Below are positions 27,124 to 34,799 of a DNA stretch of 64,000 nucleotides, one piece after another; the first letter of the stretch is position 1; each line of letters starts with the position of its first letter. The notes under the pieces are model-generated. The model saw only the letters and a list, made by a program, of their open reading frames with translations. It was not told where the DNA came from and made no database searches. This DNA is from CATQHD01 sp965202675 (GTDB taxonomy: Bacteria > Actinomycetota > Acidimicrobiia > Spongiisociales > Spongiisociaceae). Location of the stretch: contig OZ241842.1 of NCBI GenBank assembly GCA_965202675.1, positions 744,001 to 808,000 on the forward strand, read 5' to 3'. The translations under genes and the position numbers were made by a program.

Positions 27124-28662
27124 TCAGACCCCGGCCAGGTTCATGGTGCGCACCAGGAGGGCGGCCAGCACCCCTCTGGACACCGGGCGGTCCGGACAGA
27201 ACCTCGCCGGATCGACCGAACAGCCCCCGGTAACGCCCGCCGCGTACAGGGATTCGGCGGCCCTCACCGCCTCGTCGGGCTGTCCGGCCATGTCGGTGAA
27301 CACCCCTCCGGCCATGTCCATGCCCGTCTCCGAGAGATGGGGGAAGGCCGCAACCAGCATCCGGGCCAGCTCCGCCCTGGTGACCGCGCCGTCTGGGTCG
27401 AACCTTCCATCCGGGGCCGCCATCACCCCCGCCGACACCGCCCATCGCGCCGCCGCCTCGTACCAGGCGCCGGCCGGAACGTCCGCCAAGGCCGCTCCCC
27501 GCCCTGCCAGAGCACCCTGCAGGCGCCTCACCCCCTCGGCCAGGAACGCCGCCGTCTGGGCGCGGTCGACCGGAAGCTCCGGACAGAAGCCCTCCAGCAC
27601 GCCGCAGCCCTCCACCGCCCAAGACGCCAGGTAGGCGATCTCGGTCCGGTGCGGGCTGCGGTCGTCGTCGCAGAAGGGCTCGGAATAGAACCCCCTCCAT
27701 ATCTCCGCCAGCGCCGGGGGCGCGGAGCCGGTGACACCGCTCCGGCAGAGGTCCAGTACCCGCAGGCTGCCGCCGTTGGCGGGCGCCAGAGCGTCCAGCT
27801 CGGGCGGCACCCGCCCCGAAAGCCGGTTGCCGCTCAGGTACAGCCGCTCGAGCCGCGACAGGGCGGCCAATTCGGCGGGCACCCGGCCGGTGAACATGTT
27901 GCCCCGCATCCACAGCATCTCCAGATCGACCAGGCTGCCCAGCTGGGGCGGGATCGGCCCGGAAAGCCGGTTGCGGTCGAAGTCCAGGTAGGTCAGCTTC
28001 ACCAGACGCCCGAACTCGGCCGGGATGGAACCGGTCAGCCGGTTGTCGAAGAAGGCCATCCGTTCCATGTTGACCAGGTTGCCCAGCTCGGGCGGGAGGG
28101 GGCCCGACAAGAAGTTGCTGTTGAGGTGCATCTGGTAGAGGCCGGTCAGGGTTCCCAGCTCCGGGGGGATGGGTCCGGTGAGGCGGTTGTGATTCAGGAA
28201 AAGCTCGGTCAGGGCGGTCAGCTCCGCGATCTCGGCCGGGATGGACCCGCCGATGTCCTGCCACGAAAGGTCCAGTGTGGTTACCCGCGGGCCTTCGTCG
28301 GTGAGGCCTATCAGGACGCCGTTCCAGGTGAAACCGATGCCCCAGGTGCGCAGGGAATGGCCGGCGGGCAGGCCGGCGTTGGCCGGGTCCGCCAGCCATT
28401 GGTTGCGCATGGCCGTCAGCACCCGGCAGTCGGAGGCCAGCCCCGGATAGGCCTCCGCATCGAACCCGTAACTCCCGTCCGAACACCGGGCCGGATCCAG
28501 ATCCGGCGAGACCGGGGCGGCCGGCGGAACCGGAGGAGACGGCGGCCCGGTCTGCCCCGCCGCCGGAGAAGCCCACACCGCCAGGGCAAACAGCGCCGCC
28601 GACGCGCCGACTGCCGCGATCAGGACGCTCAGAGCCCCCTTGACCCTTCCGAGACCGGTCAT
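27124..28662 (-). CDS. Secreted plant-type leucine-rich repeat protein with C-terminal SLH-like repeats
   Basis: Surface protein of unknown ligand, 512 residues. The start MTGLGRVKGALSVLIAAVGA leads a signal peptide, then a Pro-rich linker and a Cys-containing cap (DPARCSDGSYGF). Residues about 130-300 hold around seven LRRs of the plant-specific xLxGxIPxxLGxLxxL type (LNHNRLTGPIPPELGTLTGL and similar). The C-terminal 170 residues contain SLH-like repeats such as YEAAARWAVSAGVMAAPDGR and RFDPDGAVTRAELARMLVAA, which would anchor it in the cell envelope. LRR plus SLH-like anchoring suggests display at the surface for binding; this is inference. Confidence 0.82.
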   Translation of the reverse strand: MTGLGRVKGALSVLIAAVGASAALFALAVWASPAAGQTGPPSPPVPPAAPVSPDLDPARCSDGSYGFDAEAYPGLASDCRVLTAMRNQWLADPANAGLPAGHSLRTWGIGFTWNGVLIGLTDEGPRVTTLDLSWQDIGGSIPAEIAELTALTELFLNHNRLTGPIPPELGTLTGLYQMHLNSNFLSGPLPPELGNLVNMERMAFFDNRLTGSIPAEFGRLVKLTYLDFDRNRLSGPIPPQLGSLVDLEMLWMRGNMFTGRVPAELAALSRLERLYLSGNRLSGRVPPELDALAPANGGSLRVLDLCRSGVTGSAPPALAEIWRGFYSEPFCDDDRSPHRTEIAYLASWAVEGCGVLEGFCPELPVDRAQTAAFLAEGVRRLQGALAGRGAALADVPAGAWYEAAARWAVSAGVMAAPDGRFDPDGAVTRAELARMLVAAFPHLSETGMDMAGGVFTDMAGQPDEAVRAAESLYAAGVTGGCSVDPARFCPDRPVSRGVLAALLVRTMNLAGV

Positions 28663-28789
28663 TCCGCCTCCAAACCCCGCCGACCGGGACCGGACGCCAT
28701 CCTAATATCGGTCTGCCGGACTATCGGGGTTTTGGACCCCGGACGGGGCGGGCGCCCGGCATCCTGTTGCCGGGTCCGCATGACGGAGT

Positions 28790-29497
28790 TCATGCCGGAG
28801 GGGGAGGACAGGCCGCCGCCGACAGCCTGATCTCCCGGTCCAGGACGGCCCTGACAGCTTCGGTCATGGCGCCCGCCGGGTCCTCCCGGCCCGTGAATCC
28901 TTCCGGGCGAACCGCGGCGCCCACCGTCACCCGGATCGGCGCCCGGCGCAGCCGCAGGCGGTCGATCGGCATGGCGTGCTGGGTTCCCCACACCGCCACC
29001 GGCACGATGGGAACCCCCGCCCGGAGAGCCAGCCAGGCGGCCCCCCGGGCCAGTGGAACCTCCCCCCAGCGCCGCACCCGGCGGCCCTCCGGAAACATCC
29101 CCACCGCTCCGCCCGACCCCAGATGCCGGAGGGCCTCCCGCAACGCCCCGACCGGATACCGGCCCTCCCTGGGCAGCGGGATGGCCCTGAACATACGGAA
29201 GGCCGCGTCGAGGAGGGGTGACTCCCCCCACAGCTCGTCGAGCGCCAGGAAGCGCACCGGACGCCGCAGCGCCATCCCGGCCATCACCGGGTCGAGGTGC
29301 GACAGGTGGTTCACAGCCGCCACCCAGGGGCCGTCAGGCGGGGGTTCCCGACGTTCCTCCGAATAGGGAAACAGGCGGGCGGCCGCCCTGGCCGGCGGCC
29401 GGCAGACGGCCCACAGCATCCGGTCGGACCGCCGCACTGCGGCCGGCAATCCGGTCCGGGCAGGCGGGGCAGGCGGCGGTGTCGGCACCCTCGGCAA
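28790..29497 (-). CDS. Lysophospholipid acyltransferase (PlsC family)
   Basis: Acylates lyso-phosphatidate or a related lysolipid in membrane lipid synthesis. Motif I NHLSHLDPV (HxxxxD), motif II region RAIPLPREGRYPV, motif III MFPEGRRVR and motif IV VPIVPVAVWGTQH are all visible. The 235 residues are ordinary. It lies between the LRR gene and the K+ channel gene with no shared theme; substrate specificity cannot be told. Confidence 0.88.
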   Translation of the reverse strand: MPRVPTPPPAPPARTGLPAAVRRSDRMLWAVCRPPARAAARLFPYSEERREPPPDGPWVAAVNHLSHLDPVMAGMALRRPVRFLALDELWGESPLLDAAFRMFRAIPLPREGRYPVGALREALRHLGSGGAVGMFPEGRRVRRWGEVPLARGAAWLALRAGVPIVPVAVWGTQHAMPIDRLRLRRAPIRVTVGAAVRPEGFTGREDPAGAMTEAVRAVLDREIRLSAAACPPPPA

Positions 29498-29527
29498 TGT
29501 AACCGAGCACGGCAGCAGAACCTTCGG

Positions 29528-30574
29528 TTACCGGTCGGAAAGGGCCCGCAGCGCCTCCAGCTGTTCCTCGGCGCCCAGCGCGATAAAAAGATCGCCGGGC
29601 TCCAACACGAATCGGGGAGGCGGGTTGGTGGTGTAGGAACCGCCCCGCCGCACCGCCAGGACGTTGGCGCCGGTGATGCTGCGGATGCGGATATCCGCCA
29701 GGGAGCAGCCGGCGAAGGGCGACCCCTCGGCTACATCGAAGTCGGCCAAGCGCACCTCGAACCCCTCGTCCTGCATCACCACGTCCAAGAACTCGGCCGC
29801 CCCCGGGTTCGACACCAGCGCCGCCATCCGGACGCCGCCGATCAGGTGGGGATTGACCATCCGGTCGGCCCCCGCCTGCCTCAGTTTGGATTCGGAGGCC
29901 GGCTCGTTGGCCCGCACCACGATAAAGAGCCCGGCATTGATCGACCGGGCGGTCAGCGTTACGAACAGGTTGTCCACATCGGAATCCATGGCCAATACCA
30001 GGGTCTTGGCTCGTTTGATGCCGGCCCGCAGCAGGACATCATCTTCCGTCGCATCCCCCACGATCACGAGTCTCTCGTCCAACCGGTCCGGCGGCCGCCG
30101 GTCGACCACCACGATCTCCTCCCCCGACTTCCTTATCTCCCCCGCCACCGCCTGGCCTACCCGCCCGTAGCCGCACAGGATGGTATGGCCGTTGAGCCGG
30201 TTTATCTGCTGCTGCATGCGTCGTCTCCGGAATTTGCCGTCGAGCCGGCCCTCGAACATAGTCTCGATGAGCACGCCCAGCGTATACAGGGCCGTACCCG
30301 CGCCGAACAGGATAAGAAAGATGGTGAAAACCTGGTAGCCGCCCCCCACCTCGCCGATCTCGCGGTAGCCCACGGTCGAGATGGTGATAACCGTCTGGTA
30401 CAGAGCATCGAGCGGCTCCAGCCCGATCGCCGTGTAGCCCGCGGCGCCCAGCCCCAGCACCAGCGTGAGCAGGCCCATCCCGGCCTGGAAGCGCCGCCAG
30501 GGGTCCTTGGAGGAGGCCGCTCCCGTCCGATCCTCGAACTTGAGATCACGCTGGTGAATGTTTTGCGGCTTCAT
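29528..30574 (-). CDS. Two-TM potassium channel with RCK/TrkA regulatory domain
   Basis: Potassium channel or channel-like protein of the MthK/Kch layout, 348 residues. TM1 is GLLTLVLGLGAAGYTAIGL; the pore helix with selectivity filter is TISTVGYREIG (TVGY matches the K+ filter); TM2 is VFTIFLILFGAGTALYTLGV. The cytoplasmic RCK-N (TrkA-N) Rossmann fold begins TILCGYGRVGQAVAGEI, with the acidic ligand-binding end at VVVDRRPP. The RCK-C (TrkA-C) domain ends LEPGDLFIALGAEEQLEAL. It probably opens in response to a cytosolic ligand. Confidence 0.92.
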   Translation of the reverse strand: MKPQNIHQRDLKFEDRTGAASSKDPWRRFQAGMGLLTLVLGLGAAGYTAIGLEPLDALYQTVITISTVGYREIGEVGGGYQVFTIFLILFGAGTALYTLGVLIETMFEGRLDGKFRRRRMQQQINRLNGHTILCGYGRVGQAVAGEIRKSGEEIVVVDRRPPDRLDERLVIVGDATEDDVLLRAGIKRAKTLVLAMDSDVDNLFVTLTARSINAGLFIVVRANEPASESKLRQAGADRMVNPHLIGGVRMAALVSNPGAAEFLDVVMQDEGFEVRLADFDVAEGSPFAGCSLADIRIRSITGANVLAVRRGGSYTTNPPPRFVLEPGDLFIALGAEEQLEALRALSDR

Positions 30575-30720
30575 CGTCGATCGGCAGGCAGAGGCCCTTT
30601 TTCGGGCGGACGGAGGCGCACCGCGAACGGCGTCCCCGACCGGGCGGGTTCAGACAGGGTGTACCGCCCCGGCCGCGGCCTCCTTCCGGGAACGGCGGTC
30701 CTCCGCCGTCTCGCCCGGCG

Positions 30721-30978
30721 TCACGAGTCGAGGGGGGTGGGCCGGGACGAGAACTCGAAACCGTGGCGGACCAGCAGATACACCACCGCGTCCTCGGCAA
30801 AACGGAGGCCGTCGTGCATGCCCATGCGGAAAGGGCTCTGTCCTTTGGCGGCGTTGTAGTCCAGCTCCTCCCTGATGCGGTCGAGCAGGTTGCCCAAGCC
30901 GTCCGCAAGGGTCTCGCCGGGTTCGACCACCCGGGCCCGCTGGTCCGTTTCTAGAGAGTTGCCGGGCGGTTGGGTCAT
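30721..30978 (-). CDS. Small conserved-looking protein translated with the glutaredoxin
   Basis: 85 residues of unknown function, starting at ATG 30978. Its start codon overlaps the glutaredoxin stop codon (ATGA), so translation is coupled. The central part, LGNLLDRIREELDYNAAKGQ, then FRMGMHDGLRFAEDAVVYL, reads like an alpha-helical protein, without Cys or recognisable motif. The partner relation suggests a role with the thiol/selenol protein. A longer open frame to 31179 is an out-of-phase shadow of the glutaredoxin gene and is not used. Confidence 0.6.
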   Translation of the reverse strand: MTQPPGNSLETDQRARVVEPGETLADGLGNLLDRIREELDYNAAKGQSPFRMGMHDGLRFAEDAVVYLLVRHGFEFSSRPTPLDS

Positions 30979-31238
30979 GATGCGTGATAGGCCTGCGCGA
31001 CCTCGTCCAGCGCATCCGGATCGAACCCGACGATGCGCCGGCCGCCGTAGACCAGATAAGGAACGGCCAGCCCGCCGGTCATCTCCAACAGCTCGTCGCG
31101 GGCTTCGGGGCTCTGGCGGATGTTGCGGTCGTCGAACTCGACGCCGTGCGCCGTGAGGAAATCCCGTACACGGCAGCATTCCTGTCAGGTGGGCGTGCGG
31201 GCGTCGGTGTTGAGGCTGTAGAGCAGAGGCCTTTCCAT
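30975..31238 (-). CDS. Glutaredoxin with in-frame TGA at the redox position (candidate selenoprotein)
   Basis: 87 codons from ATG 31238 (GGAGGG ribosome site) to a TGA at 30975, interrupted only by TGA at 31187-31185, codon 18. Read as selenocysteine, the product is a full glutaredoxin fold: MERPLLYSLNTDARTPT, then U-Q-E-C, CRVRDFLTAHGVEFDDRNI, the cis-Pro segment LAVPYLVYGGRRIVGFDP and a final helix. The TGA is exactly where the first Cys of the CxxC motif belongs, and reading continues in perfect frame with conserved structure after it. A stem-loop follows directly. The alternative is a nonsense mutation of a Cys codon (TGC or TGT to TGA). No sel genes lie in this window. Automatic annotation would miss or truncate it. 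Confidence 0.72.
31156..31183 (-). promoter_or_regulatory. Candidate bacterial SECIS stem-loop
   Basis: Starting 1 nt after the in-frame TGA, AGGAA pairs with TTCCT, followed by an internal loop, CCG pairing with CGG, and a tetraloop TGTA whose second base is G. A G near the start of the apical loop and a stem right after UGA are bacterial SECIS features. The loop begins about 14 nt after the UGA, slightly closer than the usual 16 or more. Confidence 0.5.
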
Positions 31239-31313
31239 CATTCCCTCCAAGTCTTGGCCCTCCGAGTCCCGGCCTGAACCGGAGGCGCCTGAACCGAGAC
31301 GGTCGAGGACCAC

Positions 31314-32390
31314 TCAGGCGCCCAGCCGAGTGAACAGCCAGGCTAGCACCAGCCTGGGGCGCTGGTTGTTGCGCAGCTGGGCGACGGCGTCCAGGACCTG
31401 CTCGGCGGAGCGGACCGCCTGGCGGGCAGGGATCCCGGCCAGGTCGAGCGGCGCCAGGTCGGGGTTGCGCACCGGCCCCCCGTACTGGGCGGAGGCCGAA
31501 TCGAGGTACCAGGAGGCCATCATCTCCAGTCCGGCGGCCAGCAGGGCATTCTCGGCCCGCCGCAGGGCGCGGTCGCGCCGTTCCTCCAGCGCCTTGGAAA
31601 CCGCGCCCACCCCGGCTTCGATCCCCTCCGTCTCGGCGCGGCGGCGGGCCGAGACGGCTTCGAGCAGAGGCTTGTGTGCCTCCAGCATCTCCTCGGCCAG
31701 CAGGAATCCGCGGCCGGGCCGGAGGCTGACCTTGTGGGGCGCCTCCAACCAGCGCCGCCGGAACTCACCCGCCTCCCGGTTGGCGGCCAGATCCAGGGCC
31801 AGGCCGGGGCGCCCGCCGGAAATGCGGGCGGTCATGGCGGCGCGGTCGGCCTCGAAGCCCCGCTCGACAAGGGCCGAGGCCAGCTCCTCTTCGGAGACCC
31901 GCCCGAACCGGACAATACGGCAACGGCTGGCCACTGTGACGGGCAGATCGTCCTCGGACTCGGCCACCAGGATGAACACTGTCCCCGCCGGGGGTTCCTC
32001 AAGGGTCTTGAGCAGGGCGTTGGCGGCGGCCTCGGTCATCATCGAGGCGTCGTCGAAGATGAAGACCTTGCGGGCGCCCTCCACCGGCCGGAGGCTGGCG
32101 TCGGCTATGGCTTGGCGGGCCTGGTCCACCCCGAGGGCGGCGCGGCCTTCCGGCCCGATGATCACCGCATCGGGGTGGATGCGGCGCATCACCCGCGCCC
32201 TGGCCTGCTCGGTGCGGCCCACCAGGGCGGCGGCGAAGCGGAGGGCGACGGCGGCCTTGCCGACGTTGGAAGGGCCGGCAAACAGATAGGTATGGGCGGG
32301 CGCGGCGGCTTCGTTCTCCAGAAACGCCATGGCGGCCCGGTGGCCGATGATCTCACCGGCGGGCGCGGCGGCCGGCGGTTCCGAATTCAA
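31314..32390 (-). CDS. holB: DNA polymerase III subunit delta'
   Basis: Clamp-loader subunit. The N-terminal AAA+ module has TYLFAGPSNVGKAAVALRFA (degenerate Walker A, as usual for delta'), VRKVFIF-like KVFIFDDASMMTEAAANALL, KTLEEPPAGTVFILVAES and the sensor region VASRCRIVRFG. Helical collar and C-terminal domains follow to LAWLFTRLGA. I chose TTG 32390, which has GGAGG 7 nt before it and overlaps the tmk stop (TTGA), giving 358 residues. The longer frame above it is a shadow of tmk. Confidence 0.9.
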   Translation of the reverse strand: MNSEPPAAAPAGEIIGHRAAMAFLENEAAAPAHTYLFAGPSNVGKAAVALRFAAALVGRTEQARARVMRRIHPDAVIIGPEGRAALGVDQARQAIADASLRPVEGARKVFIFDDASMMTEAAANALLKTLEEPPAGTVFILVAESEDDLPVTVASRCRIVRFGRVSEEELASALVERGFEADRAAMTARISGGRPGLALDLAANREAGEFRRRWLEAPHKVSLRPGRGFLLAEEMLEAHKPLLEAVSARRRAETEGIEAGVGAVSKALEERRDRALRRAENALLAAGLEMMASWYLDSASAQYGGPVRNPDLAPLDLAGIPARQAVRSAEQVLDAVAQLRNNQRPRLVLAWLFTRLGA

Positions 32391-33064
32391 GACAGGCCCT
32401 CCACCGCCGCCCAGACGTCTTCCATCACCCGGTCCAGGGCGCGCTCGGCGTCGATCACCGCGAACCGCTCCGGCTCCCGGCCGGCCAGCTCCCCGAACGC
32501 ATGGGATGCGGCGGCCAGGAACGAATATTCCTCCGAGCCGATCCGGTCGGTGGCTCGAAGATCCAGCGCCGACTGGGGCATGTCGGGCAGGGTCGGCTGG
32601 AATAGACCCGCCTGGTCGGCTTGCTCCTGCCGTGAGGATCCGACGCTGGGGCTCACCTCGAGGAGCACCACCAGATCCGGCCAGGCCGCCTCCAGACCGG
32701 GCTGGTTCACCGCTTTTATCCGGTCCATGCCCAGCCCGCGTCCGGCCCCCTGATAGGCGAGAGAGGAATAGACGGACCGGTCGCTGACCACCCAGGCGCC
32801 CCTCGCCAGGGCCGGGCGCACCACCTCGGCCATCAGGTGCGCCCGGTCGGCTGCGAACAGCAGCGCCTCCGCCCACGGCGACAGCGCGTCTCCGTAGAGC
32901 AGAATCCGGCGGAGAGATTGACCGACCGGCGTCCCCCCCGGCTCCCGCACGCATACCGCTTCACGGCCGGCCCCCTCGAGGCGCCGGCCGAGCTCGGCCC
33001 AGACGCTGGTCTTCCCGGCGCCCTCTATGCCCTCCAGCGCGATGTAGCGCCCCGTGTTTCCCAT
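32387..33064 (-). CDS. tmk: Thymidylate kinase
   Basis: Phosphorylates dTMP to dTDP. P-loop YIALEGIEGAGKTSVWAELG, the DRX motif VVSDRSVYSSLAYQGAGRG and REPGGTPVGQSLRRILL are clear. The 225 residues are normal. It overlaps holB by 4 bp. In some Acidimicrobiia the neighbouring MFS transporter is fused to thymidylate kinase; here the MFS gene is separate and directly upstream. Confidence 0.95.
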   Translation of the reverse strand: MGNTGRYIALEGIEGAGKTSVWAELGRRLEGAGREAVCVREPGGTPVGQSLRRILLYGDALSPWAEALLFAADRAHLMAEVVRPALARGAWVVSDRSVYSSLAYQGAGRGLGMDRIKAVNQPGLEAAWPDLVVLLEVSPSVGSSRQEQADQAGLFQPTLPDMPQSALDLRATDRIGSEEYSFLAAASHAFGELAGREPERFAVIDAERALDRVMEDVWAAVEGLS

Positions 33065-33124
33065 GCCCGCCCTACGGTACCCGGCCCGCCGCGCTCCCCG
33101 CTTGTCCGGAAACCCTTCGGCGGA

Positions 33125-34588
33125 TCATTGATCCCGGTAGTCATCGTGGCGGCGGTTTCCCCGCATCAGGTCGAAGGTCTTGGAGGCGTCCTTCAGAGAA
33201 CGGCGCAGATGGGGCGGCAGCTCGGACCGGATCAGGCCGGACCGGATGGCCAACAGGGACACCAGCCCGGTGACGAGGATGAGCGCCCCTGCCAGGCCGA
33301 ACACGTTGCGGATGCCGTTGCCGAAGGGCGCCGGAAGGAGCCCGTCGAGCGCCGAGGCCGCCAGCACCGCCACCGTGAACGACACCATCATGGCGCTGCG
33401 CACCAGGGTGAACAACGCCGCAAAGGTGCGGCCCCGGAGGGTGTCGTCGACCACTCCGTGCAGGTGGGTGAAGCCCATCACGTAGGCGAACCCGGTGCCT
33501 GCACCCGCCGCCAGCAGCCAGCCCGAGGCCCCGATCACGGTCTTGGAGAAGGCGGCCAGGATGATGGCCGGCCCGGTGGCGCAGAGGCTGGTGGCGTAGG
33601 TCAGATCATGGCGGGTGCGCTCGTCGGCGAAGACCGCCACCCCCAGCATCCCCATCCCCACCCCCACCCCCAGGGCGGTTACCAGAACCCCGAACCCGCT
33701 GTCCCCGCCGCCCAGCACCTCCCGGGCGAAGGTCTGCCCCAGGGGAAGCAGGGCGCCGCCTCCGAAGAGGGCCAACGCCATCCCGAACACCACCCGCCGC
33801 ACCGTGCGGGTCTGGGTAACGAAGGCGAACCCCTCCACCAGGTCGCGCAGCGGGCGGCGCCAGTCGGAACCCGCGGAGCTCTTTTCGGGGGATCCCTTCT
33901 CGGGGGATTTCCGGGCCTGGCCGGCGAGGGCGGGCTTGGGAATGGGGATGGTGGCCACGATCGCCCCCGATATCAGAAAGGTCACGGTGTCGAAGGCGAA
34001 GGCCAGGTCGGGACCGCGGTCGATGAGGCCCCACCCGCCCACCGCGGCGAAGAGGGCGGCCAGCCCGGCCCAGACGCCCGCCCCCACCGGGGCGGTGCCG
34101 TAGGCGGCGGCCGCCGAGAAGCTGTTGGCCCTCACCAGGTCGGCGGGATCCACCAGGGTGGGGACGGCGGCTTCCCGGGCGGGCTGGCGGATCATCGTCA
34201 ATATCTCGAGAATCGAGGAAATAACGGCGATCTGCACCAGGCCGCCGGCCGCCGCCAGCCATATCACCACCAGACCCCGGCCCACGTCCGAGAGGACCAT
34301 CACCCACTTCCGGTCCAGGCGGTCAGCGGCCACCCCGGCCAACGATCCGAACAGGAGGCCGGGAATGATCCTGCTCAGGAGCGGCACCAGCGCGGCGGTG
34401 CTGCCTCCGATCTGGCTGGCCAGGGCGAGGGTGGCGAAAAAGGTAACCCAGTCGCCCAGTGAAGAGGCGGCGCTGGCCCACCACAGCCTCGAGAAAGGCC
34501 CTCTGCGTAGAAGTTCTATTACGGCTCCCCGACCGGCGGCCCCGCTAAAATAACAGCAACCGCCCCGTACTTCCTCTCCGGCCCGCAT
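33125..34588 (-). CDS. MFS transporter
   Basis: Major facilitator with about 12 hydrophobic segments, for example FFATLALASQIGGSTAALVP, ISSILEILTMIRQPAREAAV and LALFGGGALLPLGQTFAREV. The motif GSLAGVAADRLDRKWVMVLS is the A-like loop 2-3 region. The C-terminal tail is charged. The start is uncertain: ATG 34588 has a modest AAGGTG site, whereas a longer frame reaches 34714 and the first membrane helix could also begin at a later codon. It is divergent from topA and precedes tmk. Substrate unknown. Confidence 0.85.
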   Translation of the reverse strand: MRAGEEVRGGCCYFSGAAGRGAVIELLRRGPFSRLWWASAASSLGDWVTFFATLALASQIGGSTAALVPLLSRIIPGLLFGSLAGVAADRLDRKWVMVLSDVGRGLVVIWLAAAGGLVQIAVISSILEILTMIRQPAREAAVPTLVDPADLVRANSFSAAAAYGTAPVGAGVWAGLAALFAAVGGWGLIDRGPDLAFAFDTVTFLISGAIVATIPIPKPALAGQARKSPEKGSPEKSSAGSDWRRPLRDLVEGFAFVTQTRTVRRVVFGMALALFGGGALLPLGQTFAREVLGGGDSGFGVLVTALGVGVGMGMLGVAVFADERTRHDLTYATSLCATGPAIILAAFSKTVIGASGWLLAAGAGTGFAYVMGFTHLHGVVDDTLRGRTFAALFTLVRSAMMVSFTVAVLAASALDGLLPAPFGNGIRNVFGLAGALILVTGLVSLLAIRSGLIRSELPPHLRRSLKDASKTFDLMRGNRRHDDYRDQ

Positions 34589-34799
34589 CGGGAGCACCTT
34601 CTTCGCGGGTATTTCGGAGGCTCCGCCCGTCTCCCGCCGGATCCGCCCCCGCCGCCGGGCGGGCGGATTCCGCTGCATCGGTCGGGTCCGCGCCATACTG
34701 CCGGGCGGGCGCACATCAGGGCGGGCGCAGGCGGAAGGAGACCGGGATGGAATTTGTCATTCTTGACATCATCGGGATCGGTGGGTAAACCGTTAGGCC

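Noticed and set aside
31239..31241. ATG one codon upstream as glutaredoxin start
   Set aside because: Only 1-2 nt from GGAGGG, too close for initiation; the next ATG at 31238 is better spaced. It is noted as an alternative only.
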